From Cenococcum geophilum 1.58 (lineage: Eukaryota; Ascomycota; Dothideomycetes; Gloniales; Gloniaceae), in contig KV748288.1 of the NCBI GenBank assembly GCA_001692895.1, positions 1 through 64,000 of the forward strand: a stretch of 64,000 nt of DNA. The letters are read 5' to 3'. Both the position numbers and the translations under genes were made by a program. The notes under the pieces are model-generated. The model searched no databases. It was not told the DNA's origin and saw only the letters and a list, made by a program, of their open reading frames with translations. This document shows, piece by piece, positions 13,719-26,159 of the stretch. How positions within the stretch are numbered: position 1 is the stretch's first letter; each line of letters starts with the position of its first letter.

Positions 13719-14653
13719 CTTATATAGGATTACTAAGTCCTATAATAGGATTACTTTAAGCGTATAGAGGAAGCGTAGAAATCCTAAGCCTATAAGGTTA
13801 AGCCGTATAACCTTATTATTGGCCCTCTCTAGGTAGTAAGTCTCCATACGTTTTAGCCAGATATTAGTCTTAGGCCATATCTTTAAGCAGAGGGCCTCCT
13901 TTAGTACCTCTTACGCGCGAGGGAAAAAGTAGCCCTTTCCTTTCTTTAGAAAGCCGGCGATTAACTGTATAAACGCACAGGGTAGATAGCTAAGGTAGGC
14001 TCCCATTATCGCGTCTATATTCTAGTGTCCAGCCTATCTAATTTAGGTCTCTTTAACGCCACTAAGCTTAGTATACCGGACGCTCTACTTACGGGCGCTA
14101 TAGGTCTTCTCCTTTAAGTAAATTCCTACCCCTTAAAATATCTTCTTATTCTATTTAAACTGCGTATAATAACTTAATGGCTATTACGGTACTTTAATGC
14201 TACTAAAAAAGACGTATAGGCCGTAGTAGTCCTCTAGCTGCTAAAAGGATAGAAAGCTCTTAGCGCCGTCCTTACCCTAACGGTTAAAGAAGTAAAAGGC
14301 TATTATAGAGAGAGGGTAGAGGATAGGGTTAGTATTGCGTATATAGCCTATATACTTAACGTTACCGTATTAATTCCGCTTCTCCTATATTATTAATATA
14401 ATTATATACAGCGCTAGCTCGTTTAGTTTAGGCCCTTTATTCTCTAGTTTAATAAAAATAAAGTTAGTAAGCTAAACGTCTCGTCTACTTTTACCCTAGG
14501 TAATAGTAGTATAGCCTAAGGAACGGGTTAGGTTAGAAAACGGTACCTATATAAACTAGATATAAACCTAATAAATACTTAGCCACAGTTTAAAGGTAAG
14601 ACTTAACTAAACCCAGCATTTTAGAGCCCGTTTCCTAGCACTAAGTAATTACC
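13719..14653. other. Unassigned spacer between elements B and C
   Basis: The 935 bases contain no recognisable LTR, domain or open frame. Minus-strand frames around 14300-13800 give some basic, protein-like segments (R/K/Q-rich) but match no family I know. It may be old host or element sequence into which B and C inserted. Confidence 0.4.
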
Positions 14654-14846
14654 TATTACGGAACCCCACCGTAGGGGCCTCTATAGGAGAGCCCCGTGCT
14701 CTTGCATATACCTCGCGTATAGCTTATATCAGCTACGCGTAGGTATATCACCTCCTTACGCCCTCGACCCTTACGATTGATCACGCAACGTCTTGTAGAC
14801 TCCTCGAATACATACGCTCTATAGCCACTACCCTCGTTCTATAACA
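14654..14846 (+). repeat. 5' LTR of element C (193 bp)
   Basis: It starts TATTACGGAACCCC (a RIP-altered TGTTACGG) and ends TCTATAACA, followed by TTACGTTACACC and the gag region. Only one copy is present in the window, so the ends are judged from form and position. Confidence 0.65.
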
Positions 14847-17195
14847 TTACGTTACACCTTTTTACTACTAACGCTTAGCCTATAACTAATCCTACGTTTT
14901 TATAATACTATAGGCGCTGCCAGAAGTAGCGTATCTATAAATTACCTTACTTTATACTTTTAAGGAACCTATAATAGTAAGACAATATTCCTTATTAGCT
15001 ACTATATTAAACCTAAAGAATAATCTAATACCTATACTTAACCTACGACGCCAATCAATCCTAAAAGAATTTAATTTATTAGCTTTAGCCTTAACCCCTA
15101 AGGAGATGGACACTAATAATATCTTATTTTTTATTAATTATATAACTACAGACAAGCAAACGGAAGGGCTACTACCTATTAAAATTAAAATACAAGACGC
15201 CAAGATATTTATAAAAATGGTAGTATAAGACCCTAATAAATACTATCGCCTTTTATAAAACTACTACCTAAAGCTTATATAAGCTAAGATGCGTATTACC
15301 TAAGATCGCGATATTATCTAAGACCTATAAGCTTATAAGGCGCTCGCCGATAATACACGTTAAGAAACTAAAGATAACCTCTATGTATCTAAGCGCGACG
15401 TCTAATAGTTAAAGAAGAATAAGATTATACTAATTACTATAGTTACTAAAAAAAAGGCATAATTAAATACCTATAATCTTAGCTTAACGAGCACATTTAT
15501 AATAACGCTAGACACCTCTTTATTATATATAACGCCACCTAAGTTTCTATACCCCTAGCAACTTTACCTACTTAACGCTTAATAGAGGGTTAGCGCTAAG
15601 CAGCTTGACCTAATAGGAACCCCTACTAAAGTAGTAATAATAAAAGCTATAATAATTAGACCTAAACTACTACCATAGGGTCTAATATATGTTATCTTAA
15701 TCCCCTAGTTTTTTAAGGAGACTGTAAGGAATATAGCTACTAGAAGATGCAAATTTATAAGAAACTAACTTAAAGCGCCTACCTTTTTCCTATAGAAGAC
15801 ACTAAGATTGGCTATATTATTGGGTAAATAAAGGGTATACTATTTAACAGACTCTTCGCCTAATAGGAGACTAGTAGCCCCTAAAAGTAACAGTCTTACT
15901 AAAAAGTCCTTAATAATCTTAACTTAATATACCGCGACTATAACCTACTAGCTACTAACTAAGCTAAACTATATACCCTAAAGATAAGCCTTGCTAAATT
16001 ATTTAATAAGTTTTATATTAAATTCTAGGAATATACTAAAGCCCTTACCTAAGACGATACTAAAGACTAAAAGGATCTCCTTAAAAAAGTTACTTATTGC
16101 CTTAGTTACGCAGCTACCAGCTATAACTACAATAATATTTATAAGATGGTAGCAGCCCTATAGAAGATTAAACAACAACTAAATTAGATTGCTACTACTA
16201 ACCCTTACTTAAAAACCTCTCTATAGAAGCCCTCTAGGCCTACTAAACCTATATATACTAAGCTACTAACGCCTACTACCTTAAGTACTACTAGAGCTAA
16301 TATTAACCTCTCTATACTAACCTTTCCGCAAAAACTCCTAGATAAAGAGCGTAAGCTACTTTAGAAACTAGGACGCTGCTATAAATGCCGTTAAAAAGAC
16401 TATTATTGCGATAACCTAAACTACCTAATAGCTAAGTTTAGTACCTACCGCTTAATACCTAACCTAATACCCTAAACACTAAATATATTGCTATACGCCA
16501 CTACTATATAAGACGAAGACGCAGTAATAGTAGTAAAATTAGATATGGAAGCGGAAAATGCTAAGTTTTAGCCTTAAGTCGCGGGTTGGGACGCCCTAAT
16601 AATAGAGGGATTTATATATCGGCCTACTTAATAAATAACTTAGTAAAGATAAACGGACGGAAATAGATAGTTTTACCTATAATAAGAACTACTGCTATAA
16701 AATAATATAAAAGCCGTTCTATAATTAACTATAAAGCTATTAACTAACTTATAGATACCTAANTTATATATACTTATAACCTACCTACCTTACCCCTAAC
16801 TAAAGCCCGCGCCCTATAACTTGCTAATAGTAGTTATACTATATAGAAGATTACCTATATAGCATAACTCTACTTAAATATAAATAGGCACTAAGAAGAG
16901 CTCTAAGCCTATATTATACTACTTACTAACTACCCTATTATCCTTAGAATGAGCTAGCTTAAATAATATAACCCCGCCATTAACTAGGAAAAGAAAAAAG
17001 TAACCTTTAACTCTAAATACTGTAGAGAGACTTACTTAGGACATAGCCTAGCCGCCTCTATTTACTTACTAGGATATTAACCTAAGAAACCCCTTATTAC
17101 CGCATCTATAACTAACTGCCACTATATAAATACCGCGGCCTTCTACCGTATAGCACGTAGGAAAGGCTAAACTATTGCTGTAGCTTCCTAATTAT

Positions 17196-17539
17196 TATAA
17201 GGGCGCGAAGAGACTTCGGGGAAGATTTAAAGGAACGATATAAATTCTATCTAAATCTAAGGGTATATAGCTCTCGCTAAGAACAAGACGTTGCGTAAAG
17301 AAGAGAAGGGAATAACAAGAGAATTATATAATTAAATAGTTAGGGGCTTGGTGGTTGATGCGTGCGCATATACGCACGCGGTCTTCGACGGACTTCGGTA
17401 GAATTTAATTGATCTGGCAGAATTTGGCAGAAGTCAATTAAGCTAGCAGAATTTGGCAGAATTTGGTCAAAGCGTCGGAATTCATCTATTGAGTATTTCA
17501 CCGAGACATTCCTACTGTAACTGGGCTAGTCCCGTTACA
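17196..17539 (-). repeat. Solo LTR inserted in element C (344 bp, TSD ATTAT)
   Basis: On the minus strand it starts TGTAACGGGACTAGCCC and ends near CGCGCCCTTATA. Both sides carry the same five bases, ATTAT (17191-17195 and 17540-17544), and element C resumes directly after it. It is less AT-biased than its surroundings and contains several copies of TTGGCAGAA-type motifs. A solo LTR normally arises by recombination between the two LTRs of a full element, and no other copy of the family is in this window. The insertion post-dates element C. Confidence 0.88.
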
Positions 17540-19934
17540 ATTATAACTATATAAGCTTAATAAAGAATAGAACTACGTCCTCTATAGTAATAGAATAGAC
17601 ATAATTAACCTTCTAGAAGATAACGCCCCTGCGGAACTCTATAGACTTTTACCTTTAGACTTTAAGAAGTTTATAAAACTTAAAAAAGGACTTACCAACG
17701 AAGAACTCCGTAAGCTCCTCCCTAAAAGGTACTATAACTTTATTGATATATGCTTATAAAAGGGCGTAAATATACTCCCCCCATATTAACCTAATAACTA
17801 TACTATTAATATTAAATAAGGAAAAATGCTATTTTATAAGAGACCCTACCTAATATTAAAAAATGAACTTTTAGTTATAAGAAAGTATATTAACGAGTAC
17901 CTTAATAAAGGGTTTATTCGTCCTAGTATATTACTAGCAACCGCCCCTATCCTTTTTACTAAAAAGCTAAAAGGAGGTATTTAATTTTATATTAACTATA
18001 GAGGACTTAATATTATTATAATTAAAAACTAATACCTAGTACCGCTTATACGGGAGACCCTTAAGCGGCTTAGCTAAGCTAAAATCTATACTAAGCTTAA
18101 TATTATTACCGCCTTTAACTATTTCCGAATACGGAAAGGTAATAAATAAAAAACCGCATTTATATTACGCTTCAGCCAATTTAAATATACCGTTATACCC
18201 TTTAGTATATATAACGGCCTAGGCACCTTTTAAAGCTATATTAATAACGCCTTACGGGACTACTTTAATGACGTCTGCTCTGCGTATCTAGATAATATAC
18301 TTATTTATAGTAATAACCCTTTTAAGTATACTAAATATATTTAAAAGGTCCTATAGCGCCTTAGGGATATAGGACTTTATATTAATTTAAAGAAATACAA
18401 ATTCTTAGTTATAGAAGTAAAATACCTTAAACTAATTATTACTATTAAGGGTGTCTATATAGACCCTAAGAAGGTATATATAATTACTAAATAGCAAGCC
18501 CTTAACTATATTAAGGACGTATAAGCCTTTCTTAGTTTTATTAGCTTCTATTAGAAATTTATATATAACTTCTTAGGCGTAGTAGTACTACTTATAGCAA
18601 TAATATAAATAAAGGGCCTTTCTATAAAAGGAAGAAAAACGTACCTACGCTTTACCTAGACGCCTAAATATAAGAAGGCGTTCTAAGACCTTAAAAATGC
18701 CTTTACTAAAGCACCTATCCTAGCTCACTTTACACTAAGACAATAACTCTATCTTAAAACCGACTCCTTAAACTACATTAACGCAAGCGTCCTCTTTTAG
18801 ATAGGCAATAATAGTTTTCTTTACCTAGTTATATTCTACTTATCTAAGCTTATACTATAAGAGTATAACTATAAGATCTATAATAAAGAACTCCTTATAA
18901 TTATATAAGNNTTTAAAGAATTCTAACNAGAANTNTNNTTANTANAGCNTAACTAGCTAACTAAAGTCCTTACGGACTATTATAACCTTAAGTACTTTAT
19001 AACTATAAAGTAGCTAAACTAACGCTAAGTATATTAGAACGAGTTCCTCTTTAGTTTTAACTTTAAAATTATATATAGACTAGGAGTATAAGGTACTAAA
19101 CCTAATAGCCTAATACGCCACTCGTAAGACCTTTTTAAGTCTAAAGATAACCCTTATAATTAGTTTTAACAATAGACAATCCTAAAAGCACAAAATTTGG
19201 CCCTAGGTATACTACCTACAATAAAGCTAACTATACCTTAGCTTTATACCACAGAACTAAAGTTACCTCCTAAAATTAATAAGCTTATTACCACGGTATA
19301 TAACACCTTTGTTAACCTATTACTATATTAACTTATTACCGTAAAGACCGCTAGCGCCTATATACTACCTATTAACCTTTAAAGCTTAGGCCAGATTAAT
19401 ATAGCAGCCTTAAAAGTAAAAGAAAACAGGCTCTATTATAGAGGTCGCCTATTTATCCCTAACTTAAAAAATCTATAACGGTAACTAATCTAAATAGCCT
19501 ATAACCTTTAATTAAGCGGCTACCTAGGTAGAGGAGGAACCTATAAGCTTCTTAGCCAATACTACTTCTGGCTAAAAATAATAGACTTAGTTAAACGCTT
19601 TATAGGCGCTTACTATAGTTATAAGCGCGCTAAGGCCTTTAATACAAAGTATTAAGGACTACTGCACCCTTTACCAGTACCTATACGATAATAGGCAGAT
19701 ATTGCTATAGATTTCGTTATTAACCTACTACCCTATAAACAATACGGTCGTACCTATAAGAATATCCTTATAATAATATACCAACTTATAAAAGAGCGCT
19801 ACTACGTCCTAACTAAAGGCGTAACTATTAGCGACGTTACTAACGCCTTCCTTTATAAAGTTTACTAACTATATAAGTTACGTAACTTAATTACGTCCAA
19901 CTGAGGTATATAATTTAACTACCTTAAACAATCA

Positions 19935-20430
19935 GACGGCGACTTGGCCGCCGTTTTTGGCGGTTTGTGACGCTGTTTTCTAAGGTCAATTTGCCCGAAA
20001 AACCCCCAAAACCTGCGGCTGGTGGCGCAAGCGCTAGGGTTGTCCGGATTGCCTATATTAGCCTAGCGTAGGCGCAAATAATGTTAGCAACAGAGCAAGG
20101 CACCCTTGGCCTTTTTTAGCGCCAAGGTACGCCTAGGTACGCCGCACACTTATATACCTTTAGAATCTAGCAAACTATCTTCGCACCATTAGGCGCCAAA
20201 ATAGGCCCCTCTAAATTTGGCTGGCTAGCATACTTAAGATAGCTTCGCCATTACTTATCGACCACGAGTAGCTACCCATCTTCTCTTCTCCCGCTAGACC
20301 TGCCTGTTCTACTTACCGTCCACCTCGCTCGTTAAGCATTTATCGACAGCAGCATCGCACTAACCCTCCTTTCTTTAACAGATTCGCCGACGATAACGCA
20401 ATATACGACAATACCTATTAGACAAATACT
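19935..20430 (+). promoter_or_regulatory. GC-richer, RIP-spared leader upstream of the DUF3435 gene
   Basis: Base composition changes sharply here from TA-rich to balanced, with intact CG and CA/TG steps and GC-rich patches (for example GGCGACTTGGCCGCCG near 19943). It lies between the point where element C's integrase stops and the first coding-like part of the DUF3435 gene, so it is probably that gene's promoter and 5' leader and also the left end of its mobile element. A pyrimidine tract with TTCTTTAACAG ending at 20381 could be an intron acceptor. Terminal motifs of the element could not be fixed. Confidence 0.55.
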
Positions 20431-23280
20431 CTTTGTCCAAAGAGAGTAAATACGTAGATTTGAAAACCGATAAAGCTAGTTCCAGCACAGACTTAACCGA
20501 CGTTAATACCGGTAGTAACGATAACGATAATTAAGTATAGCTCCTTACTGACAAAGACCACCTGCCTGAGTACTACCTTAAATAGCTTAACACGTTTAAT
20601 AAAGTAGAATATATAAAGGAGGATTACAAACCTAGCACTACCCGTCTACTTAACTGTATTAAAGAGTAGTAGTGCTAATAAGCAGCCCGTCTCTTTCCGT
20701 TTCCCTACTATATTATATTACCCTAATGGCGCTAACGTGTGGCATAGGTTTTAGGTATATTTAGGAAAGGACCTATAAAAGGTCTATATAACTATCTCTC
20801 TTTATAATCTCCACAGCTTTTTTAACTAGCTACTTAATTAATGCTAAGGGAAAGGAGGAAGAAGGCGCTATGGGACTAAGGTATTGAGCTCCCTTAGGAT
20901 ATACTAGAAGGTCTACCGCCTTATATATAAAAGAGCTACTAATGCGAAGCTTAATAGTCAGTTAAATAGGAATATATATAAGGTAAGTGTATCCTAGCTA
21001 CTTTAAGATATTATATACCCTAGGCTTTAGACATAACTAATTTTAGGGGTTAGGTGCTTAGAAAGCTAGCTAAAAAGTATAGCTTAAAAAAGACGGGGCT
21101 AGAGAAGCCCTATATATATATAGAGGACCTTATAGAAGTGCTATAGATAAACCTAATAATAACTAAAAAGAGGTACTCCTATAGACGCTATAGGATACTA
21201 CTCTAGCTATATCTATAACTAGGTAGTTTTACTACGAATTAGCCCTAAGCCCTCCTTAATCTCTACTATCGGTATATTAGGGTTACGCTACTCGAAGACC
21301 TAAAGGGTAGGCCCTACCGTATTTTATTAGAATTTATATTTAAATTTATAAAGGAGTACCTTAGTATAAAAGCTATATAGGTTCTTAAAGTTCTATCCTT
21401 TCCTTTTAGTTGCTACTATTTATAACGTTATAAAATAAGTACTAATGCTTACCCGCTAACTAGAAATACTTTCCCTATCCCTAAAATTATCTATAACCTA
21501 TCCCTTAGCTTTAGCCCCCATGTCTTCCTTCTTAGTCTCCTTTTTACTAATTAGGCGTTTATAGTATATAACCTTATATCTCCTAAGGAGCTAAGTAAGC
21601 TTTATATTAAGCCAGGTCGCAATAAGCTACTATTATAGCTAAATTAGAAACTAAACAATATTCCTATGTTCCGCCGGTTAGTAAGGACTCTAAATAGTTA
21701 GATTATTTCTCCTAATAAACCTCTTCTATACTTTACCCTTGCACCCTAGACTAAAGGGCTTAAGGAGATCACTAGCTTTACTTAGGTCTCTTACCTATAT
21801 TCGCTTAAATATAGTGCCAGAAAGGCATTTAATAAAAATAGTAAGCTCTGTTGTAACTGGCCTTTCTATTAAAAGTACTAAAGAGAAATATAAGTAATAT
21901 TAGCAAGGCTATATAAAACCTAATAATACAGCATGCCGATATACGAACGTTCTTAAGGTACTACCTATTATAATATATTACAGTAAATATATAGGCGATT
22001 ATCTGAGGCCTTTAGCCCTAAGATATATTAATGCGGGCCGATTATACTATAAGCCGTTTAATTAATTCTTAATAACTATAGCGGCTTATAACAGAACAAT
22101 CTTTATTAGTTAATAATTATTCTATTATCCGCTCTCTACTTAAGCAAAGAGAGTAACTTAAACCGTCTTAAAGGCAAAGCTATAAAATATCCAAAGTATA
22201 AGGCGCTTAATGGCGAAATTAATAGGGAAAGGTAATACTAGCGGTATATACTTCTTAAAGATATTAAGGAGACCTAGGAATAGGAGCAACTAATATATAA
22301 TATTAAACTATAGCTTGCCGGCGTTTAAGTTAAGGTAGAAGCTAGGGTAATAATGGATCTCTATAAGGGCATATTATTAAAATAAAAGGAATTAGTTAAT
22401 GCGGTTATTAGCCTACTAGGTATTATATTTAAAGAGGAAATTTGTTAACACGATAGGGCTATTTATATAGTTATGCAATACTATAAGGTTAAAAAAGGTA
22501 GAATATACCCTACCGCTTCTAAACTTTGCGAATAATCTAGCGGTTGTATAATACCAGTTAAGACGATAAATAAGGCCAAGATTAACTCTTAAGTTAAAGC
22601 CTTAAAAGCAGCTAAAGTGTTAGTATATAGTAAGAAGAGGCTAAAGATATATTTTCTTTATCTAGGCAACGAAAACCTATTAATTAAATAGCGTATATAT
22701 TCGTTTTATACCCCAGATAATCTTAGTAAATACTTTAAGCAGAAGTACCTTGCGAATATTAGGGAAGGGGAAAAGATCTAATGTAACCTCTATTAGGTTA
22801 TTTTGGCGCATAAGATATACCTATAATAATATACTAATAATATACACGGTACAGTCTTATAGAGCGCTGCAACTGTTTAAAATATAGATTTACTCTATAA
22901 ATAGCGCAATTTTAGTTTTAATACTAAGGATTAATTACGGCAAGTAGTCTTAGAAAATTTCTTTTATATTTTATAAGATAGGCTATTTTATACAAACGCT
23001 AAGAAACTTTAATAGTAATAATGGAGGTTAAACGCGTTTACATTTCTCTAAGGGAATCTTAGGCTTTAAGTATTTTATTTTAGGGATAAAGCGAAGCCAA
23101 TAAAAAAACGTGTATACTAGTTCTACAGCCAGGCCGTTTTAAAGAGATATCTCTACCGTAAGCACCTTAATTAACTTAAAAAGGGACGATTAATTAGGTG
23201 TAGCTATCTAAACTATAAAGCAGCCCTTAAGAATGACTTATATATTTTACGTCACGCCTATAACGTATATAAGACCCTAA
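20430..23280 (+). pseudogene. Decayed DUF3435 tyrosine recombinase (Starship captain-like)
   Basis: DUF3435 proteins are fungal tyrosine recombinases; members called captains excise and insert Starship giant transposons, and the captain is usually the first gene at one end, pointing inward, as here. Visible in order: an acidic, serine-rich N-terminus; the EDYKPSTTRLL motif near 20620-20670; the box I area around 21222-21290 (PQALLNL, its arginine codon now a stop); the SLRYGAGKAF-like box near 21800-21835 reading SLKYSARKAF; the tyrosine region NLIIQHADIRTFLRYYL near 21915-21975; and the family's C-terminal finger-like block near 22640-22856 (LGNENLLIK, LSKYFKQKYLANIREGEKI, then HGTV). A C2H2-like segment follows at 23199-23275. 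There are dozens of stops and at least two frame changes, so it is non-functional. The family assignment is strong; membership of the Starship captain clade is inference. The start codon is not resolved. Confidence 0.85.
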
Positions 23281-23670
23281 TACTCCTTTAGTTTCTTATT
23301 TTTAAACAAAGTAGAATCTCTAGAACTATGCAGGTGGCGTACGTTAAGTATTCTACCAGTCTTAATTAAGCAATATAGCATTAAATTCCCTATTTTACTA
23401 CTATTAACATTAGGTAATAACATACTATTACTTTTATACCTATTCTTAGTCCCTATTGTCCCTATTATAGCATAACCCCATTTATACTTCTTATAGCTAT
23501 ATATAATGCCTAGTTGCGGCTTCGGTCCTATAAGTTAGGAGGTTGTAGGAGCTAGGGGATCCTACGAGCTAGGTAATTATATAAGTAGAATAGTCTAACC
23601 TAGCGCCCTCTAATTAACGCCTAGCGTGTAAATAGGATATTAATAGGTTTAATAACTTCGCGGCTTTAAT
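23281..23670. other. Downstream flank of the DUF3435 gene with decayed 17-bp repeat units
   Basis: No coding signal is seen. Degenerate GAGCTAGG-type units appear from about 23520 on, leading into the dense minisatellite. A stretch at about 23590-23635 (CTAACCTAGCGCC...TAAATAGG) is related in inverted orientation to copies near 24148 and 24222 on the far side of the array. Confidence 0.45.
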
Positions 23671-24051
23671 TCTGCGAGCTAGGCGATCCTATAAGCTAGA
23701 TAATCATGCGAGCTAGGTGATTATGCGAGCTAGGTGATTATGCGAGCTAGGTAGTCGTGCAAGCTAGGTAATCGTGCGAGCTAGGTGATCGCGCGAGCTA
23801 GGTGATCGTGCGAGCTAGGTAATCGTGCGAGCTAGGCGATCCTACGAGCTAGGTGATCGTGCGAGCTAGGCAATCGTGCGAGCTAGGCGATCGTGCGAGC
23901 TGGGCGATCGTGCGAGCAAGGTGATCGTGCGAGCTGGGCGATCCTGCGAGCTAGGTGATCGTGCGAGCTGGGCGCTAGGTGATCGTGCGAGCTGGGCGAT
24001 CGTGCGAGCTGGGCGATCGCGCGAGCTCGGCGATTGTACGAGCTAGGCGAT
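23671..24051. repeat. 17-bp GC-rich minisatellite, about 22 units
   Basis: Tandem units of the form CGATCGTGCGAGCTRGG repeat with a 17-bp period. Variation is mostly transitions, with a few irregular spacings near 23960. Seventeen is not a multiple of three, so the array is not protein repeats. Each unit includes a GATC core and AGCT, and the array is much richer in GC than its neighbours. Related flanking repeats sit on both sides. The function is unknown; its place just behind the recombinase gene makes a subterminal role in that element possible. Confidence 0.9.
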
Positions 24052-24289
24052 AGCAGGGGTCTAAGTGTAAGTCTGTCCTGTAGGATTTCTAGGCTTATAT
24101 AATCACCGAGTGAGCAGTATTAAAGCCGCGTGGTCCGTGCAGAATGCTTATTTATGCTAGTGCGCAATTAACATTGCGGCTCTGGTCGTGCGAGCTAGGT
24201 TAGAGGCTATATAGTTTAGCCCAGCACCTATTTACGCCCAGCGCGCAATTAATAGGAAGCAAATGTTATAAAAATACTAAAACTAAAAA
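24052..24289. repeat. Flanking repeats of the minisatellite
   Basis: Two related sequences near 24148 and 24222 (TATTTAYGC followed by GCGCAATTAA) lie in direct orientation, each after or beside a GTGCGAGCTAGG unit. An inverted relative lies near 23605. They look like duplicated edges of the 17-bp array. No gene is seen. Confidence 0.5.
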
Positions 24290-25200
24290 CTAAAGGAATA
24301 CAGGAGGCCAGATCTAGAAATATTAAAGAAGTTCCCATATAAAGACCCCTATAAACTTTTATAATGACTTAAAGCCCCCTTATATATACTTAGAGAAGTT
24401 CCTACGTAAATAGCCCTATAAGCGTAGCCATAAGTCTAAGCCCCCTCGCGTAACCTAACTACCCTACCCCACTACACTAGAATAGACGAACAACCGCTAT
24501 ATATAATGCGTAGAGAAATAATTTAACTAAAGAGAAAACACTATAGAATAACGCATTTATATTCTTAAGGTATAAGTCTATAAGTACCTTAGTCTTAAAC
24601 ACAACTAATAGTCGCTATAGTAGCATGCGTTCTAAGTCTGTAAGAAATTAAAAAAATCCTAGGTCGTTAGTATAGATTTACCTTACTTATTACTTTTAAG
24701 GTAGTGAATAAATTTATCTAAGTAAAAGTATAGATTATCGCAAATGCTTTATAGCTTGCTATAAGTTAAGCGGGCAAAGACTCTAGTAGGAATAGTAAAA
24801 TATTATTTTGTTTCGCAATAGGCTAAATAAAAAGAGGCTAAAGTTTTAACCCTTTTACCAGCTTTTCTTAGAAATCTTCTTTATATTTATATCCTATACT
24901 TATAGATTTAAGATTATAAAACTAAGGCCACTGTATCTAACCGTCGCCCATATAGCCTCGTCGCTTAATATCTCTTTATTACTATCTGCCTATATTTTTT
25001 AATCTTTAGTGCTAAAACCATTTTCTTTATTATATAATGTCTCTGCGTTCTATGCTTAATCCTTATTACTAAAGTTACTTTCCTAACTAGCTAACACCTC
25101 TATGTTACCGTTATCTCTAAAGTCGGTTTTTCTATCTATAAACGCCTACTTACTAGCTAATAATTTAGGGACGCTATACTTGTAGGTACTTAGGGTTATA
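24290..25200 (-). pseudogene. Unrecognised decayed coding-like stretch, minus strand
   Basis: On the minus strand the stretch yields long protein-like segments in two alternating frames. A hydrophilic segment lies at about 25180-24920 (for example ADSNKEILSDEAIWATVRYS), followed by segments such as SKLQSICDNLYFYLDKFIHY near 24680-24740 and YSIVFSLVKLFLYALYIAVV near 24500. The amino-acid usage resembles a real protein rather than random TA-rich DNA, and most stops are TAA/TAG where CAA/CAG is expected before RIP. I do not recognise the family. It sits between the DUF3435 gene and the Clr5-TPR unit, where a Starship would carry cargo. Confidence 0.35.
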
Positions 25201-26159
25201 TGATACCACTTAAGGAGAAATTGTGGTTAATATTATTGGGATATAGAACAAGCCTATAGACCTCTAAGTACCGGCTACTTAGCGCCTTAAGTAAAAGATC
25301 TCCCTTAACGCAAGGCAGATTAATAGGAGTTAATTACCGCCTATATAAGGCGGAGCGCTTATAAAGGGCTTAGCTAGAATGCTAATTAAACTACCCTATA
25401 GGCACTAATAGCTCCTTTACCACAGATGGAGGGTTAATATATAAGATTAACTGGCTAGAATAAGTCTACTGCTTAGGTAGTGTCTTACCCCAGAAAGGAT
25501 AGGCGTTAGAAGTAAATTATATAATGCTATTCTTACTAAAAAAGGCGTTATTAAGTGTTATTGTTAACTTCTAATTCCAGTTTATAACTTTATACAAACG
25601 CTTCTAAACCCTAATAAGGTATACGGCGTCTATCAGGGATTATTAGCTATTTAAATTTAGCAACAGTTTAGCTAATAGCTACTCCTAACAATGCCTTACT
25701 TATAGATTACTTTAGGCGCTTATAGTCTTGTGCGCAGATAATATATAAGCTAAAAGTAATTACAGCTACTAAATATTGTACCACAGACACCACATAAAGT
25801 GGAAAAGGGCGGCTAGTATACTTTACCTTTCCCTTCTACCTTCTGTCCTAACTCCGCCCTAGGAGAGAAATAGAATATAAATATTGTGCTCCTAGTTCTT
25901 ATATGCCATTAAATCTAACCTCTTAGCTATATATCCCTTACTATCTTTATAGGAATACTAGACATTATATATATTACCTTAACTAAGCTTAAATACGTTG
26001 CTAATATAACTTATAGGTCCTTAATTAGTAAAAAAATCACTATATACTACCGTCCCGGAGATAATATACCTAATTATTAACCTATTAGAAACCCTAAAAC
26101 CTAAAATTGTATTAACAACAAGGACACAGCATCTGCTAGTAGGGAGAAGAAACAATTGT
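25201..26159. other. Unassigned decayed spacer
   Basis: No domain or useful open frame is seen. The 37 bases at 25248-25284 resemble those at the very end of the window (63964-64000), in the same orientation. Otherwise this is TA-rich DNA with scattered GC-richer patches (about 25410-25470 and 25790-25870). Confidence 0.4.

Larger units (their letters stand above)
14654..19930 (+). mobile_element. Ty3/Gypsy fossil, element C, interrupted in its integrase
   Basis: This is a broken LTR retrotransposon with many breaks, on the plus strand. Parts: 5' LTR (14654-14846), gag-like region (about 14870-16480) with a CCHC area near 16376-16432, protease (about 16620-17100), reverse transcriptase (about 17640-18470, catalytic-motif area near 18281-18310), RNase H (about 18690-19100) and the first part of the integrase core (about 19450-19925). 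Homology stops at about 19925-19935, where GC-richer unrelated DNA begins. I found neither the rest of the integrase nor a second LTR anywhere to the right. A solo LTR of another family sits inside it (17196-17539). Undetermined bases occur at about 18910-18950. Confidence 0.85.

Noticed and set aside
23671-24051. CRISPR-like array
   Set aside because: The units are contiguous 17-bp tandem repeats with no unique spacers, in a fungal genome.
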